Shown here: positions 40,514-53,002 of the stretch, in pieces | Layout of the letters: every line of letters starts with the position of its first letter | Numbering within the stretch: the first letter of the stretch is position 1 | From: Rebecca billardiae RCC1528 | Taxonomy: Eukaryota; Haptophyta | Reading direction: 5' to 3' | Length of the DNA: 64,000 nt | Assembly (NCBI GenBank): GCA_965240325.2 | Contig: OZ251222.1 | Coordinates: forward strand, 2,170,001 to 2,234,000 | Notes under the pieces: model-generated | Databases searched by the model: none | Seen by the model: only the letters and a program-made list of their open reading frames with translations | Told to the model about the DNA's origin: nothing | Program-made: the position numbers and the translations under genes

Positions 40514-43500
40514 TCACCAATCGAAGTCGTTGACAAGATCGTCGAAGCCTGCTGTGCCAGCGGCTTTGGGGGGGCGTGGTTCTTCCGTCCTTGGCTTGGA
40601 AGGAGGTGCTGGCTGCCCGGTGCTCGGTTCGGGAGGCTGGACGAGATCGTGATGAGCCACAGGCGCAGCCGATGTCGTGACGTGCGACTCGACTGGCTCT
40701 GTCCAGCCCCAATCGTCGTCGTCGTCATCGACAAGAGCAACTCCCACAGCCCGCTGTTGCATTGAGCCAGATGTGTCCGACGGCGTGGCCGAAGTTGGTC
40801 CTGTGCTGGGAGGTTGTGCCGAAGCGACCGAAGCCTGCCCAGCACTCGTCGTGCTCGCCGCATGAGCTGCCCGTGGTGGTGGCGCTGCCTCCTCCCACTG
40901 CTCTGCGTCCCAGTCGTCTGGCGCACGGCGCACGGCCGGCAGCTTCGTCTTGGAGGACGAGGCTGGCACCGTCGAAGACTGGTTGACGAGTGGCGCTATG
41001 CCACCGGTCATCGGAGGCCCCAACCGGCTAGAAGATGATGCTTCCGCCGCCTTGCGTGCCGCCGCTGCCTCCTCTGCGGCCTTGCTTGCAGCCGCCTCCT
41101 CCTCCGCAGCCTTGCGTGCCGCCACCTCCTCCGCGGCCTTGCGTGCCGCCGCCTCCTCCGCAGCCTTGCGTGCCGCCGCCTCCTCCGCGGCCTTGCGTGC
41201 CGCCGCCGCCTCCTCCGCGGCCTTGCGTGCCGCCGCCTCCTCCTCCGCAGCCTTGCTTGCCGCCGCCTCCTCCGCAGCCTTGCGTGCCGCCGCCTCCTCC
41301 GCAGCCTTGCGTGCCGCCTCCTCCTCCGCGGCATTGCGTGCCGCCGCCTCCTCCGCGGCCTTGCGTGCCGCCGCCTCCTCCGCGGCCTTGCGTGCCGCCG
41401 CCTCCTCCGCGGCCTTGCGTGCCGCCGCCTCCTCCGCGGCCTTGCGTGCCGCCGCCTCCTCCGCGGCCTTGCGTGCCGCCGCCTCCTCCGCGGCCTTGCG
41501 TGCCGCCGCCTCCTCCGCGGCCTTGCGTGCCGCCGCCTCCTCCGCAGCCTTGCGTGCCGCCGCCTCCTCCGCGGCCTTGCGTGCCGCCTCCTCCTCCGCG
41601 GCCTTGCGTGCCGCCGCCTCCTCCGCGGCCTTGCGTGCCGCCGCCTCCTCCGCGGCCTTGCGTGCCGCCGCCTCCTCCGCGGCCTTGCGTGCCGCCGCCT
41701 CCTCCGCGGCCTTGCGTGCCGCCGCCTCCTCCGCGGCCTTGCGTGCCGCCGCCTCCTCCGCGGCCTTGCGTGCCGCCGCCTCCTCCGCAGCCTTGCGTGC
41801 CGCCTCCTCCTCCGCGGCCTTGCGTGCCGCCTCCTCCTCCGCGGCCTTGCGTGCCGCCGCCTCCTTCTCAGCAGCCTTGCGTGCCGCCGCCTCCTCCGCG
41901 GCCTTGCGTGCCGCCTCCTCCTCCTCCGCGGCCTTGCGTGCCGCCTCCTCCTCCGCGGCCTTGCGTGCCGCCGCCTCCTTCTCAGCAGCCTTGCGTGCCG
42001 CCGCCTCCTCCGCGGCCTTGCGTGCCGCCGCCTCCTCCTCCGCGGCCTTGCGTGCCGCCTCCTCCTCCGCGGCCTTGCGTGCCGCCGCCTCCTCCTCCGC
42101 AGCCTTGCGTGCCGCCGCCTCCTCCGCGGCCTTGCGTGCCGCCGCCTCCTTCTCAGCAGCCTTGCGTGCCGCCTCCTCCTCCTCCGCGGCCTTGCGTGCC
42201 GCCTCCTCCTCCTCCGCGGCCTTGCGTGCCGCCGCCTCCTCCTCCGCGGCCTTGCGTGCCGCCGCCTCCTCCGCGGCCTTGCGTGCCGCCTCCTCCTCCT
42301 CCGCGGCCTTGCGTGCCGCCGCCTCCTCCGCGGCCTTGCGTGCCGCCGCCTCCTCCGCGGCCTTGCGTGCCGCCGCCTCCTCCTCCGCAGCCTTGCGTGC
42401 CGCCGCCTCCTCCGCTGCCTTGCGTGCCGCCGCCTCCTCCGCGGCCTTGCGTGCCGCCGCCGCCTCCGCGGCCTTGCGTGCCGCCTCCTCCTCCGCGGCC
42501 TTGCGTGCCGCCGCCTCCTCCGCGGCCTTGCGTGCCGCCGCCTCCTCCGCGGCCTTGCGTGCCGCCGCCTCCTCCGCGGCCTTGCGTGCCGCCGCCGCCT
42601 CCGCGGCCTTGCGTGCCGCCTCCTCCTCCGCGGCCTTGCGTGCCGCCTCCTCCTCCTCCGCGGCCTTGCGTGCCGCCGCCTCCTCCGCGGCCTTGCGTGC
42701 CGCCGCCTCCTCCGCGGCCTTGCGTGCCGCCTCCTCCTCCTCCGCGGCCTTGCGTGCCGCCGCCTCCTCCGCGGCCTTGCGTGCCGCCTCCTCCTCCTCC
42801 GCGGCCTTGCGTGCCGCCGCCTCCTCCGCGGCCTTGCGTGCCGCCGCCTCCTCCGCGGCCTTGCGTGCCGCCGCCTCCTCCGCGGCCTTGCGTGCCGCCG
42901 CCTCCTCCGCGGCCTTGCGTGCCGCCTCCTCCTCCTCCGCGGCCTTGCGTGCCGCCGCCTCCTCCGCGGCCTTGCGTGCCGCCTCCTCCTCCGCGGCCTT
43001 GCGTGCCGCCGCCTCCTCCGCGGCCTTGCGTGCCGCCGCCTCCTCCGCGGCCTTGCGTGCCGCCTCCTCCTCCTCCGCGGCCTTGCGTGCCGCCTCCTCC
43101 TCCTCCGCGGCCTTGCGTGCCGCCGCCTCCTCCGCGGCCTTGCGTGCCGCCGCCTCCTCCTCCGCGGCCTTGCGTGCCGCCGCCTCCTCCGCGGCCTTGC
43201 GTGCCGCCGCCTCCTCCGCGGCCTTGCGTGCCGCCGCCTCCTCCGCGGCCTTGCGTGCCGCCGCCTCCTCCGCGGCCTTGCGTGCCGCCGCCGCCTCCGC
43301 GGCCTTGCGTGCCGCCTCCTCCTCCTCCGCGGCCTTGCGTGCCGCCGCCTCCTCCGCAGCCTTGCGTGCCGCCGCCTCCTCCGCGGCCTTGCGTGCCGCC
43401 GCCGCCTCCTCCGCGGCCTTGCGTGCCGCCTCCTCCTCCTCCGCGGCCTTGCGTGCCGCCGCCTCCTCCGCAGCCTTGCGTGCCGCCGCCTCCTCCGCGG

Positions 43501-46500
43501 CCTTGCGTGCCGCCGCCTCCTCCGCGGCCTTGCGTGCCGCCGCCTCCTGCTCCGCGGCCTTGCGTGCCGCCGCCGCCTCCTCCTCAGCCTTGCCTGCCGC
43601 CGCCTCCACCTCTGCATCCACCTTGCTGCCTGCGGCGAGGGCGGCGGCAGCCTCGAAGGCGGGCCGGCCCGGTTCGCACGCGCTCCCCCGCTTGTGGCGC
43701 TCACTGCCCGCACGCTGCGCCTCAGGGTGTGGCTGGGCGTGTGCAGAGGGCAGGCTCTGCACCAGCTGCTCCGTGAGCTCGCACGCGCCGAGCACGTGCG
43801 TCCCGCCCACGAGCACCGTGCGCGGCGTCGCCGCGCCGCCGAGCGCGCGGCGCGCGTGCGCCTCGACCTCGCTGAGCTCTGCCTCGCACAGCGCGCCCAC
43901 CACAAACAGAATGAGCACGGGCTGGTCCGCGGGGTGCGCGCGCCGCGCGCTCTGCACGCCGAGCAGCGAGAAGCCGGACTGCAGCAGCGAGCCCAGCCCC
44001 TTGCTCACGTGCAGCACGTCAGGGCTCAGCGGCGCGCGCGGCGGCTGCAGCGGCAGCAGGTGCTCCACGAGCTGGCGCACGAGCGGGCGCGGCGGGCGCG
44101 CGCTTGCGGGCGCGCCCGGCTGCTTCGACGCGGAGGCGGCCGCGCCGCCCTCGCCGCCGCCGCCGGTGAGCCCGCCAAAGGTGCGCATGCGCGCGCGCGA
44201 CGCGGCGCACGCGCGCAGCTGCGCGCACAGCGCGCGCAGCGTGCGCTCGAGCAGCGCCCGCAGCCGAGACCAGTCGACCGCGTCGTCGCCCTCGGCCGCG
44301 CGCGCGCCGCCGGCCGCGCGGCCGTCACCGAGCAAGTGGCCGTGCTCTGCCTCGAGGCCGAGCACGCGCAGGGCCTGCCGCGGCGCGCGCAGGCAGCTCT
44401 GCACACGGCGCGGTCGTCGAAGCGCCGCGCCGCGCCATCGCGCGGCGCAGGGACGGGCGCGATGAGCTTCAGCCGAGGCCGTGGGCGCTCGGAACGGCGC
44501 GGCCGGCCGCACGGCACCGGGCGGGTGGGCGGGGCGGGGCGCGGCGCGGCGCACCTGCAGCAGCGCCTCGCGAACGCGCACCTCCTGCTCTGCAGAGAGG
44601 ACGGCGCGCGCGCCCGCCGCGCCCGCCGCGCCGCCCTCGGCGCGCGCCCCCGCCAGTGCGACCACCATCGCCAGAAGCGCCAGCGCCTCGAGCAGCGAGG
44701 GCGCGCGCTCGTGCGCCTGCGCTGCCGCGGCCGCGTTGTGCACAAGGTTGAGGCGCGAGACGAGGTGCGCGACCACCTCGGCGAGCGCGCCTTCGTCCGC
44801 GGACAGCTCGAGCGCGCGGTGCGCGCCGAGCACAGCCTGCGCGCGCGACACCGCGGCACGCGAGCGCCGGGCGCGCACGGCGCGGGCGCATGGCGGGCGT
44901 GCCGTGAGGCTTGGTGCCGGCTGCCGGGGCGCGCGGCGCGCGGCGCGGCGCGGCGCAGGCGCGTGGCGAGCGCGGCTGTCGCGCGCACCTCTGCGGCGTG
45001 CGCGCCGGCGCCGGCGGCGCCGCCGCCCCCTTGCTTCGGCTGCCGCCCCGCGGCCGGCTGCTGAGCGCGCGCCGCGCCGCCCGGAGGCTGTGTCGCTCGC
45101 AGCGCGCGCAGCACGCTCGCGGCGAGGCAGAGCGTGGGCTCGTGCGCGGCGCCTGCGGGCAGCCAGGTGTCGGGCTTGGGCGGATCCGCGCCGCGCAGCG
45201 CCTCGCGCACGCGCGCGAGCAGCGCCTCGACGCGCTGCAGCGTCGCTCGCTGCGAGGGCTCGGGGCCGGCAGCGCGCGCGGCGTGCTGCGCGGCCGGCTG
45301 CGCGCCTGCGCTGCACAGAGCGTCGCACAGCGCGCGCCTCAGCTCGAGCACGACATCGGCGCGCGTGCGCGTGAGGGCGAGGTCGTCGGCGAGCCGGCTC
45401 GCCGCGCGGTCGGCGCGGAACTCGGCGAACGGCACGCTCGCACGCCACGCCTCGCCGCCGTCGCCACCGTGATCGCCCGCTCTCTCAAGCCGCGCCGCGC
45501 GCGCGTGCCCGATTGCTCCGTGCGAGCTGCGCAGCGGCGTGCCGAGGTCGAGCGCGCGGTCGATGAGCACGAGCGCGACGCCCGCGGCCGGCGCGTCGGC
45601 GCCGAGCGCCGCCGGCTGCGCGCTCACGGGGATGCGCAGCGGCATCGTGTGCATCCGCCGCCCAACGAGCCGCGCGGTGTCGCCGACGGCGAAGATCTCA
45701 GCGCGGCCGCCGAGACTGGCGAGTAGCGCGAGCAGGCTGCGCGCCAGCCGGTCGAGTGGCTGCGCGCGCGCGGCGCTGAGGGCTTCCCAGCCGGCGACGC
45801 CGAGCGGCGTCGCGTGCGGCTCGCGCCCGCCCGCGCCGCCGGCCTCGTCCTCCGCGTCCGCGTGCTGCGCGCGCGCGGGCTCGTCCGGCCTCGCGCCCGC
45901 GTCCGCGCGCGCGCCCCCCGCGTGCGCGCCCGGCGCGAGCGGCGGCAGCGGAGGCACGTCGTCGTGCCCGGGCAGCACGAACGCGCGGGCCGCAACGGGC
46001 GCGGTGCAGACGTACAGCACGCGCGCGCTCACGGGCATGCGCAGCGCCGCGGACCAGCGGCTCGCGTACAGCTTGAGCTGGCGGGAAGCATCGCTCTCGT
46101 CGCGAGCGCCCACTGACTGCGCCGCGTGCGCCGCGTCGGCCGCGCCGTCCGGGTCGTCGTCCGGGTCGTCGTCGCGGTCGCGCGCGCTCGGCGGGGTCGG
46201 CTCGTCCGCCGCGGACCCATCGTCCGACCCGCCTCCGTCGTCGGCCGGCTCGGCCTCATCCTCGTCGCTGGCCTCAGCGTCGGCGCGGCTCGCAGCGGCG
46301 CGCGCGCTCGGCCCGACGCCGTCTCCGTCGCTCACGAGCGCTGCGGCGCTGCAGAGCACGACGCAGCGGTCGAACTCGCGATCGATCGCGGCATCGAGCG
46401 TGGGCCCCAGGCTGCGGATGGGCTGCGTGCTCAGCACGACGACGTGCGTCGGCTCGGGGCATCCCGGGAGCGCGGCCGTGCTCACGCGCATCGGTCTCGG

Positions 46501-46668
46501 CTCGACGCCGAGCGCGTGCACGCCCGCGACGCCGAGCTCCATGAGGTACGGCAAGCCGCCGGCGCCTTGCACGAGCTGCGCCGCAGAGTCGTCCGCCAGC
46601 ACCAGCGCGCCGTGGGCGTCCGCGCCCAGCGAGGCGCGCAGCGACGCCCCGGCGAGCGATTGCAGCAT
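40514..46668 (-). CDS. SCFD2: SCFD2-like Sec1/Munc18 protein with long KAAEE repeat and acidic-tryptophan tail (3 exons)
   Basis: Predicted exons are 46668-44989, 44836-44555 and 44398-40514; introns GTGCGC...GCGCAG and GTGCGC...TGTGCAG are in phase, giving 1,948 residues. SM-family proteins bind SNAREs in membrane fusion; SCFD2 is linked to the ER tethering (NRZ/Dsl1) machinery. The Sec1 body includes [42 protein letters not shown] (the 'DR.lDl' block) and the late block [19 protein letters not shown] then [17 protein letters not shown]. After this, 41040-43620 encodes about 90 copies of a 9-11 residue KAAEE(E)AAAR unit, predicted to be a long charged helix like TolA domain II. The last ~170 residues carry [22 protein letters not shown] and [10 protein letters not shown]. 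Such acidic-Trp motifs bind the delta-COP domain of COPI in Dsl1 and related proteins. Human SCFD2 is about 680 residues and lacks the repeat. The Sec1 call is good; SCFD2 rather than another SM class is likely. Confidence 0.78.
41040..43620 (-). repeat. in-frame minisatellite, 27-33 base unit, about 90 copies
   Basis: Plus-strand unit GCCGCCTCCTCCGCGGCCTT plus GCGTGCC, varying by whole codons (27, 30 or 33 bases). On the coding strand it gives [19 protein letters not shown] or [10 protein letters not shown]. All units are multiples of three, so the frame is kept and both strands stay open in several frames. Near-identical units point to ongoing expansion or contraction. Confidence 0.9.
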
Positions 46669-46842
46669 GGAGTCTTGCCTCGCGCGATGTCGCCGGAACC
46701 GGGCTTGATCAGTGCAGCCGGACGCCCGCCGCCGCACGTGCTGGACTGCTGCCGCTGAAAGCGCGCGTCGGTCGCGGCTCGCAAAGCACAGCGAGGGCGC
46801 ACGACGACGCGACTGCCCGGGCGGACAACCACCGACGGCGCC
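46669..46842. promoter_or_regulatory. bidirectional promoter, SCFD2-like / THOC5
   Basis: 174 bases lie between two divergent ATGs. There is no TATA box and no room for separate promoters. Inferred from layout. Confidence 0.55.
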
Positions 46843-47870
46843 ATGGGGGAGACGGCGGCGGTGGCGCCGCTGGAGGAGCTGCGCGGGCTCGTCGCGACCA
46901 TGCGCAAAGACCTCGCCGCCATCGTCGAGCTCAAGCGCCGCGCGTCCGACGCCCCCGAGGAATCGGACGCGGCGGAGGACGAGGCGCACGACCGGTGCCG
47001 CATGATGGCGCTGCGCCTCGTCGAGCTGCGGCGGACGAATCGCGAGACGTGGCGCACCGTGGAGGAGCTGCGCGCCAGCACCATGCGCGCCCGCGGCAAC
47101 CTCGACCAGACCGACCTGCGCCTGCAGAACCTGCAGTACGAGCGGATGCACATCCGCGAGGAGATCTGGGGGTGCGAGTCGGCGCACTCGGCGCCGGACA
47201 AGCCGGTGGTGCTCGTGGACGAGGCGCAGTTCTGGCGAGACGCGCCGGAGGAGCTGCGCCTCGCCGCGACCGCCGCGCGCGAGCTCCCCGACGCCAGCGC
47301 CGCACGCGAGCTCCAGCTCTGCCGGCTGCGGCACGAGCGGCTGATGAGAACCGAGCTCGGTCGCAGCCTCGACGAGCTCAAGCTGCGCTGCGACGCGATG
47401 CACGAGGCGAACCGGAAGAAGGCGGAGTTCATACAGTCGCTGGGCACGCAGCTCGCCACGATCGCGCACGCCTCCGCCGGCGCGCAGGCGTGCATGCGCC
47501 TCCGCATCACCGACGAGAACGAGGAGCGCCAGCGCGCCAAGCTGCTGCCGCCGCCGCTGCGTGCTCTGTATGCGCGGCTGGGCGGCGCGCGCGACGTGCT
47601 GTGCGCCGAGCACGCGGCGGCGGAGGCGGCGGAGGGCGAGGCGGGCGCGGAGGCCGCGTTCGAGCTGAGCGTCTGCGGGGACGTCGATCGCTCCCGCCTC
47701 GAGCTCGCCGCCGCCGTGCGCCCGGACGCGCGCGCGGGCGACGCGGAGGGCGGCGGCGGCGGCGGCGACGCGAGCGCGCGCGCTGGCGCGGCCGCCGGCG
47801 CGAGTGCCGAGCAGGCGCAGCCGATGGACACGGACGCGAACGGCGTGGACGACGCGGGCGCGGAACGCGC

Positions 47871-47902
<32 letters not shown>

Positions 47903-49821
47903 ACGACGACGCCGAGCCCGCGGGTAGGGAGCCGGGCTCTCGCGAGGCGGGGCGCGCCGCGGCGGGCGTGGGCGCTGCGCAGCCACTGCTTGGAGGCGCA
48001 AACGCGCTCGCTGCCACACACCCGCTCTCGGTGCAGCTGACGGTGCGCGTGCCGTGCGAGCTGCCCTTCGACGCTGCGCACGTGCCCAGCGCCGCCGAGC
48101 CGACGAGCGCGACGCCGGCGCGCCCTGCCGCGCACGGCGCCGAGCACGCCGCCACGCACGGAGGCGCGGCCGCGCTCGGCGGCCGCGCCGGCGCCGTGCG
48201 CAGCGATGGGGGCGGCAGCGCTCCTGAGGCGGACGACGATGGCCTCGTGCCGGACGCGCCGCTCGCTGACTCTCGGGCGGAGGCGGAGGCGGGGCCGACG
48301 GCCGTGCAGCCCGGGCGCGACGCGCGCGACGGCGGCCACGCGCACGCCGCCGCCGCGCGGCCGAGCGGCGCGGACGGCGCGGCACGGCACGTGCTGTTGA
48401 CGATGGCGGTGCGCTTTGAGCTGCACCCGCGGCTGGGCGTGGTCAGCGCGCGCGTCGAGACGGTGGAGCCCGAGCACGGCGCGGGGCTGGCGCGCGAGCC
48501 GCTGCTGCACGCGCTGATCGGCGCGGACGACGACGCGCCCGCGCTCGACCTCGCGCGCGCCGAGCACGGCGGCGCACCCGTGCCATCGAGTGCTGACGCC
48601 CTGGCGCGCGCGCTGGGGCCTTCCTTCATGCCGGCTGTGTGGCTGCAGCGCGTGTGCGGGTTGGCGCGCGGCCGCGGCGGGACCGACGGCCGGGCGGACG
48701 CGGCGGACGCGGCGGAGGCCGAGCGGCGCGACGCCGTGCTGCTCGCCGAGGCCGCGCTCTCCGCGCTGCGCGAGCGCCTGCGCGCGCGCACACTCCTGCT
48801 CTCGCAAATCGGTGCGCCCGCGCCGCGCCGCGCGTGCGTCGCGCCGCGCAGCGCACGCGCGCCCTTCAGCGCGGCCGCGGCCGCGGCCGCGGTCGCGCGT
48901 GCCGTGTGGGCGCGGGGCCCGATGCGCAAGCGGCGTGGCCAGCCTGCTCCGCGCGCGCGCTGACCTCCCGCCGCCCGTCGCGCGCCATCGTCCGCGCACG
49001 CCCTGCCCCTCGCCCGCAGCGGTGCTCCGCGCGGCCGCGGCGCCGGCGCCGCGCGCTCGTGCCGACGCGCTGCCGAGTGCGCCTGCGGTGGCGCGGCTGC
49101 GCGCGCGCGGTGCGCAGCTCACGCGCTGGGAGCAGGTGACGCCGCAGGCGCTCGCAGACCTCGCCGCGCGGCGGCGGGGCGTGCTCGGCGGGCCGGCGGG
49201 CGCGAGCGGAGCGCCCGCCGCCTCGACGACGGCCGCGCTCGCGCCCGCCAACACCCTGCGCTGCTTTGTCGCCGAGCTGAGCACGGCGGGCGGCGGGCGT
49301 GTGCAGCTGCTACTGACCCTGGGCGCGGATTACCCGCGCGCGCGGCCGGTGGCGCACATGCACTGGCTCGCGCCGCCGCCGAGCGCGGCGGCGGCGCGGC
49401 TCCCACCCGAGCTGCTGCGACTGTGCAGCTCTGCGGACGCGCGGCGCCACCTCGACAGCGCGCGCGGCGGGAGGGGCACTCACTCAGTCTGTGACAACAA
49501 CCTGAGTGTCCTCGAGACTGTGCTGTGCGAGCGCGCGGCCGACGCGCGGACCGACGGCGCGCTCGTCCGGGCCATCGAGTGGTGCGCGCGCCGCGCCGCG
49601 CGCGTGCCCGCCGACGGCCTGCACGCGCTCACCGAATCGCTCGCGCGCGCCGCGCTGCGCTCGGCCCTGCGACACGCGCCTCCGACCGACCGCGTGCGCG
49701 CGCGCCCTCTGCTCGCAGGCTGCTCGACGCGGTGCACGCGTGCGCGCTCTCGGACGAGGGCGGTACCGAGCCGAGCGCACGGACCATCCGCGGGCGCGAT
49801 CGGCGCAAGATGCTCGGCTGA
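46843..49821 (+). CDS. THOC5: THO complex subunit 5 (3 exons)
   Basis: Predicted exons are 46843-48811, 49020-49581 and 49719-49821; both introns start GTGCGC and end CGCAG in matching phase, giving 877 residues. The second junction restores AIEW|LLDAV and leads to a short last exon ending in GRDRRKML. THOC5 is part of the THO/TREX complex, which couples nuclear transcription to mRNA export. The N-terminal coiled-coil core is clear: DLRLQNLQYERMHIREEI near residue 90, the RHERLMRTELGRSLDELK block, and AKLLPPPLRALYARLGG (the family 'LPPPL..L' motif). A variable Ala/Asp-rich stretch (about 290-340) is an insertion. The later beta-rich part includes VQLLLTLGADYPRARP and CDNNLSVLETVL, matching the family C-terminal domain. 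It is longer than human THOC5 (683 residues), mainly by low-complexity inserts. ATG context is GCGCCATGG. Confidence 0.85.
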
Positions 49822-50261
49822 GCCTTGGCGGTGTGCTCCGTGCGTCCAGAGCTGGCCGCTGGCGGCGATACCGGCATCATCGACATCATCGCCACAGCCG
49901 CCGGCCGACGCTCGTCGCAGCGCTGCTGCGCGGCCGCGCGAGCCGTGCGTCGCAGCCGCGGGCGCCAAGATATGGCGGCTCGCCAGTAGGCAGCAGTCAG
50001 AGAGAGAGAGCTATACTAAGCTAGAGAGAGAGAGAGAGAGGTGTTTTTCCTTCGTCGGCCCGCCGCCGCCGCCCCGGCTGGCGTCGCGACTTTCAACTTG
50101 CGAGGCACACCCGGCACCGGAGTGGCAGCACGTGAACTTATTCGTGGTGGAAAAGAAATCCCACCTCGAAATTCGTGCTGGTGCCTGGTGTAAGACCTCA
50201 ACGGTGGTCAGCACTGCCTGCCCGCGTCCCGCGTGCACCGGTCGCAGGCGGCGGCGGATCG
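49822..50261. other. intergenic region with GA microsatellite
   Basis: 440 bases between THOC5 and the ERCC6L2-like start. Contains two GA runs (about 49997-50009 and 50023-50041). The rest should be the 3' UTR of THOC5 and promoter/5' UTR of the next gene. No gene seen. Confidence 0.5.
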
Positions 50262-52114
50262 ATGGACGCGCTCGACGCCTTGATGGATGAGCCCGTGGCC
50301 CCGCCGTGCAGGCGGCCCGGAGTGTCGATGGCATCGCCGCCTTCCACGCCGGATAGCGATCAGCCGGTGCACGCGCACGATGATGCCCGTATGGCGCCGA
50401 TGTCCGCGGCTCAGGAGGCTGCACCTGCTGAGCCGACTGCTCGAGCCCACGTGCCCGCCACCGAGCCGCCACGAGCCGAGACGGCGACATGGAGAGCGCG
50501 AGGTGCGGTGGGGTCGGCTGGGGAGACGAGCGCAGCGCGGCTCGCGGCAGCATCGCGCGTAGCCGCACCGCCTGAGGCCGCAGCTGCGGACGCCGAGGGA
50601 GTGGCGGAGGAGGCGGGAGAGGGGGAGGCGGAGGAGGAGGAGGAGGACGACGATCTGTACGGCCCGAGCGAGCGGATGCTCGCGCGTCTGGCAGCGGAGA
50701 GGCGTGGGCGCAAGCGCACCTTGGCCGAGATCCGAGACGCGCTGCTCGACGACGACTTACCCTCGGGCGCAGACGCGGCTGCGGACGCTATCGACCTGGA
50801 CGTGGAGCCCGAGCCGTCCGAGGAGGAGGTGGCGGCGGAGGCGCGCGACAAGATCGGGTACCCGCAGCTGGGCGCGGGCGCCAAGCCCGTCGCCGCGCAC
50901 GAGCCGCTCGAGCTCGAGCCCGCCGACGGCGGCACCGGCGCGCGCGCACGCGTGCCCGCGCACATCAACCAGTACTTACGTGAGTACCAGAAGGAGGGGG
51001 TGCGCTTCCTGTGGCGCTGCTACAGCGAGGAGCGCGGCGGGCTGCTGGCGGACGACATGGGCCTGGGCAAGACGGTGCAGACTCTCGTATTCCTCATGGC
51101 CGTCTTCGGCAAGCAGGCGACGAGGGACGAGCGCCGCCGACAGCCGCCGACAGCGCACGCGGACGCGCCCCTCGCGCTGATCGTGTGCCCGCAGGCGGTG
51201 CTGACCAACTGGAAGCGCGAGCTCGAGACGTGGTGCGACTTCGGCGTGGCGATCGCGCACGGCTCGCAGCAGACGCACGCGCTCCAGGCCGCGGACGAGC
51301 GCACGTGCGAGGTGCTGATCTGCACGTACGCGCTGCTGCGCGACCGCCTCAGTGCGCTCAAGAGGCTGCGGCCGACCATCGCGATCTTCGACGAGGCACA
51401 CGAGCTGAAGAACTGCAAGAGCAAGGCGCACCTCAACGCGTCCGCGCTGCCCACGGCGTACCGGTACGGCCTCACCGGCACGCCGCTCTCCAACGACATG
51501 AAGGAGCTGCACGCGCTGCTCCACGTGCTCTCGCGCGGCCGCGTGGGCTCGGCCGACGACTTCAAGGATCGCTACTCGAAGCCGATCAAGTACGGCAGCC
51601 GGTTCGGCGCGACTGAGTTCGAGCTGCGCAAGCGCGAGGACCGGTGCGAGGAGCTGCACGAGCGGCTGCTCTCCAGGTGGATGCTGCAGCGCAAGAAGAG
51701 CATCATCGCGGAGCAGCTGCCGCGCAAGACCGACAACATTGTCTTCTGCCCGCTCGAGTCGTCGCAGGCCTCGGTGTACGCGCGCGTGCTCGAGTCGAGC
51801 GACTTCGAGGCGCTGCGCAACATGTCGCTGCCGTGCGGCGCGTGCGGCTCGGGCGTGCCGCAGAGGGACTGCTGCGTGCACGTGGACGAGCCCGGGCCGC
51901 TGTGGCACGCCTTCCACCCGAACGGCGAGTATGGCGAATGCCGCGCGCGGCACAAGTGCCCGAGCTGTCTCATCTTCCCCGCCATCTCCAAGCTGCTGCA
52001 CATCGCCAACCACCTCGACCTGATCCGCGCGGTCGTCGGCTCGGAGAGCTTCGAGCACGACGCTGCGTTCGCGCGCATGGCCTTCGGCTGCGACGCGGAC
52101 GGCGCGGCGGGCGC

Positions 52115-52146
<32 letters not shown>

Positions 52147-52970
52147 TGGACCCGCCCGTGTGGCAGCGCACCGACCGGCTCACGCAGATGGTCTCGGACG
52201 TGGGCTGCGGCAAGCTCACCGCGCTGCGGCTGCTGCTCACGCAGTGGCGGCGCGAGGAGGCGAAGGTCCTCGTCTTCTCGTGGTCGGTGCGCATGATGGA
52301 CGTCCTCGAGAAGTTCCTCGCGCACCAGGGGCACGCGCACCTCCGGCTTGACGGCTCGACCTCGCGCGCCGAGCGCGACAAGTACGTGCGCGAGTTCAAC
52401 TCGCCCGGCTCGGCCAAGTTCGTCTTCCTGATCTCGACGCGCGCGGGCGGCGTCGGGCTCAACCTGGTCGCCGCGAACAAGGTGGTCGTCTTCGACCCGA
52501 ACTGGAACCCCTCGCACGACCTGCAGGCGCAGGACCGCGCGTTCCGGATCGGCCAGCGCCGAGACGTGGACGTGTACAGGCTGGTCGCGGCGCACACGAT
52601 CGAGGAGAAGATCTACATGCGGCAGATGTACAAGCAGGGCATCGCCGCGGTCGCGCTCGCCGGCACGAAGAGCAAGCGCTACTTTGTGGGCGTGCAGGGC
52701 GAGGCGAACCTCAAGGGCGAGCTCTTCGGCATCGCCAACCTGCTGCAGCTGCCGCCCAGGCCGCGGCAGAGCGCGGCGCCGCCCGACGACGACAGGCTGG
52801 AGGTCGCGTCCATTGTGAAGCGGCAGAACGCCGTCAAGAGCCTCGGAAAGGGCGTGCAGATCGTGCGCGACGAGCTGGTCGAGCGCGCGCGCACGACGGA
52901 CGCGACGGCGGGCTCCGAGCCCAACGGCCCAGCCGAGCCGAACGCTGCCGACGACGCTCGGCCAGCCGGC

Positions 52971-53002
<32 letters not shown>

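Noticed and set aside
41035-43776. Plus-strand frame of 913 codons rich in PPPPRPCVP and another of 1,171 codons rich in SSAALRAA
   Set aside because: They are antisense readings of the codon-length minisatellite. The unit is a multiple of three, so all frames stay open; flanking parts match no family, and the minus frame is continuous with a Sec1-family domain.
49694-49718. 25-base intron at the THOC5 3' end
   Set aside because: Too short for this genome and out of phase; the 49582-49718 intron fits the donor style, length and phase.
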